Below, piece by piece: positions 31,207 through 32,868 of a stretch of 32,868 bases of DNA. A program made the position numbers and the translations under genes. The stretch covers positions 1 to 32,868 of the forward strand of contig PBDA01000038.1 in assembly GCA_002718345.1 (NCBI GenBank), in the 5' to 3' direction. How positions within the stretch are numbered: position 1 is the stretch's first letter; each line of letters begins with the position of its first letter. The notes beneath the pieces are model-generated. The model was not told the origin of the DNA and made no database searches. It saw only the letters and a program-made list of their open reading frames with translations. Source of the DNA: Rhodospirillaceae bacterium. GTDB lineage: Bacteria; Pseudomonadota; Gammaproteobacteria; Steroidobacterales; Rariloculaceae.

Positions 31207-32868
31207 ATGACTGTTCGTTCTAATGCATATCAATCGCTTAGTGTAAATGACACCGACTATAATATTTATAAATTAGATTCCGTTGAAAAAGAATCTGTCC
31301 ATCAACTTCCATACACTTTAAAAATCCTCCTTGAAAACCTACTTCGTCATGAGGATGGCATTGATATAACCAGAGAAGATATTGAATCCCTTGCTATGTG
31401 GAATGCAAAAGCTAAACCTAACATAGAAATAGCTTTTACACCGGCTCGCGTGATACTACAGGACTTTACTGGGGTACCGGCAGTTGTAGATTTAGCTGCT
31501 ATGAGAGATGCTGTTGTTGAGCTAGGAGGAAACGCATCATCGATAAACCCTTTATCCCCTGCAGAGTTAGTCATTGATCACTCGGTACAAGTGGATCATT
31601 TTGGCACTGCTAGTAGCTTAAACAAAAATAATGCCATTGAATTTGAAAGAAACAAGGAAAGGTATTCATTTCTGAGATGGGGTCAAGAAGCCTTCGCTAA
31701 CTTTCAAGTTGTACCTCCAAATACAGGAATTGTTCACCAAGTTAACTTAGAGTTCCTAAGCCGTGTAATTTTTGATGAACATCGAAACTCAGAGCGATTA
31801 GCTTACCCTGACACATTGGTTGGAACAGATTCACACACAACCATGATAAATGGTCTTGGAATACTAGGATGGGGTGTAGGAGGAATCGAGGCAGAAGCGG
31901 CAATGCTTGGCCAGCCAATTACAATGCTAATTCCCCAAGTTCTTGGCTTTGAATTAAAAGGCCAACTAACAGAAGGAGCAACTGCTACAGATCTAGTATT
32001 AACTGTTACACAGATGCTTAGAGAGCGTGGTGTAGTAGGTAAGTTTGTAGAATTTTATGGTGACGGCCTAGATCATTTGCCTCTAGCTGACCGTGCAACA
32101 CTCGGAAATATGTCACCTGAGTTCGGCAGCACTTGTGCAGTATTCCCTATTGACAAAGAAACTCTTCGCTATCTAGAACTATCAGGAAGGCCTAATTCAC
32201 AAGTACAATTAGTTGAAGCTTATGCAAAAACGCAAGGACTATGGCGTGGTCAGACAGATGCTAATTATAGCGAGACACTATCACTTGAGTTAGATTCAGT
32301 AGAACCAAGTTTAGCTGGTCCAAAAAGACCACAAGATCGTATTTCACTACGTGAGTCAGCGCGTAAATTCGAACAACTAACAAAACCAATAGCTGCAGAA
32401 AGGAATAAGACAGATAACCCGGAAGTTTCATTAAATGGTAATTCATTTAACTTAAGGGATGGAGCAGTTCTTATAGCAGCAATTACAAGTTGCACTAATA
32501 CATCAAACCCAGCTGTTATGGTGGGCGCAGGATTGTTAGCAAGAAATGCTGCTGCTAAAGGTTTACTGCCAAAACCATGGGTTAAAACCTCCCTTGCACC
32601 AGGTTCAAAGGTAGTCACTGAATATCTTAAAAAAACTGACCTCTTGGATGACCTAGAAAAGTTAGGTTTTAACATTGTTGGTTATGGTTGTACTACCTGC
32701 ATCGGCAATTCGGGCCCTCTTCCCAAAGAAATTGCTGATGCAACTCAATCAAGCGAAATAATAAGTTGCTCAGTAGTTTCTGGTAATCGGAACTTTGAAG
32801 GCAGAATACATCCACTGGTTCGAATGAACTTTATTGCCTCTCCCCCGCTAGTTGTTGCCTATGCTTTA
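31207..32868 (+). CDS. acnA: Aconitate hydratase, AcnA type (3' end off window)
   Basis: ATG at 31207 opens a frame that reads 554 codons to the window edge without a stop; the full enzyme is about 890 residues. It isomerises citrate and isocitrate in the TCA cycle through a [4Fe-4S] cluster. Signatures are '[20 protein letters not shown]', '[20 protein letters not shown]', '[17 protein letters not shown]', '[15 protein letters not shown]' and '[14 protein letters not shown]'. The cluster cysteines are C429, C495 and C498. The protein matches the AcnA/IRP-type rather than AcnB. The leader has a palindrome overlapping the promoter. Confidence 0.95.
   Translation, partial: MTVRSNAYQSLSVNDTDYNIYKLDSVEKESVHQLPYTLKILLENLLRHEDGIDITREDIESLAMWNAKAKPNIEIAFTPARVILQDFTGVPAVVDLAAMRDAVVELGGNASSINPLSPAELVIDHSVQVDHFGTASSLNKNNAIEFERNKERYSFLRWGQEAFANFQVVPPNTGIVHQVNLEFLSRVIFDEHRNSERLAYPDTLVGTDSHTTMINGLGILGWGVGGIEAEAAMLGQPITMLIPQVLGFELKGQLTEGATATDLVLTVTQMLRERGVVGKFVEFYGDGLDHLPLADRATLGNMSPEFGSTCAVFPIDKETLRYLELSGRPNSQVQLVEAYAKTQGLWRGQTDANYSETLSLELDSVEPSLAGPKRPQDRISLRESARKFEQLTKPIAAERNKTDNPEVSLNGNSFNLRDGAVLIAAITSCTNTSNPAVMVGAGLLARNAAAKGLLPKPWVKTSLAPGSKVVTEYLKKTDLLDDLEKLGFNIVGYGCTTCIGNSGPLPKEIADATQSSEIISCSVVSGNRNFEGRIHPLVRMNFIASPPLVVAYAL

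Noticed and set aside
1-32868. CRISPR array
   Set aside because: No regularly spaced repeats of 20-50 bases with unique spacers were seen on either strand.

Overview
The window looks like a piece of an AT-rich gammaproteobacterial chromosome, probably marine (judged from gene content and order, not from any database search). Two regions differ in character. Positions 1 to about 8725 are part of an integrated mobile element that ends at the 3' end of a tRNA-Cys gene. Positions 8726 to 32868 are chromosomal, with housekeeping genes and one block of catabolic and transport genes.

Mobile element (1-8725, left end outside the window). It reads inward from tRNA-Cys: a DUF4102-type tyrosine integrase, a zinc-ribbon membrane protein, a membrane-anchored Mrr-like nuclease, a 55-residue membrane protein, an AlpA-type regulator with a long hairpin-rich leader, two small genes including a helix-turn-helix replication/regulatory-type protein, a double zinc-ribbon/MORN-like protein, an orphan plus-strand membrane-anchored protein, several small unknown genes and a phage terminase small subunit. 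There is no large terminase and there are no capsid genes here. Integrase, AlpA, a replication-like protein and TerS together resemble phage satellites (PICI or P4-like), which is an inference. A truncated second copy of the terS 5' end and a stop-interrupted small gene indicate decay or recombination.

Chromosomal block A (8726-17984). It is bounded by tRNA-Cys(GCA) and tRNA-Gly(GCC). In many Gammaproteobacteria these tRNAs lie together just after uvrC-pgsA, so about 9 kb appears to have been placed between them. It holds a glutaryl-CoA dehydrogenase-like gene, a SYLF lipid-binding protein, a HupE/UreJ-type membrane protein, a complete DctPQM TRAP transporter overlapped by a serine hydrolase, a MATE exporter and a secreted NHL beta-propeller.

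Chromosomal block B (18144-32868). On the minus strand lie udgB (family 5 uracil-DNA glycosylase), uvrC and pgsA in a tightly coupled repair/lipid operon, and a class II DAHP synthase. On the plus strand lies an nfeD-slipin membrane-quality pair. A minus-strand group then follows: fumC, a CoA-pyrophosphatase-type NUDIX hydrolase, mazG, and a carboxymuconolactone decarboxylase/AhpD-like gene. On the plus strand are purB, mnmA and the start of an aconitase gene (acnA-type), which runs off the right edge.

The most notable observation is the AhpD-like gene at 24985-25557. Its reading frame is intact on both sides of a single in-frame TGA. That TGA sits exactly where the second Cys of the redox CxxC motif is expected, giving C-D-Y-TGA. 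A GC-rich hairpin with a G-first loop lies 19 nt downstream. This is the pattern of a bacterial selenocysteine codon with a SECIS element, so the gene is annotated as a candidate selenoprotein rather than a pseudogene. Other points of interest are two hairpin-rich leaders in the element and a perfect palindrome overlapping the -35 region of the aconitase promoter.
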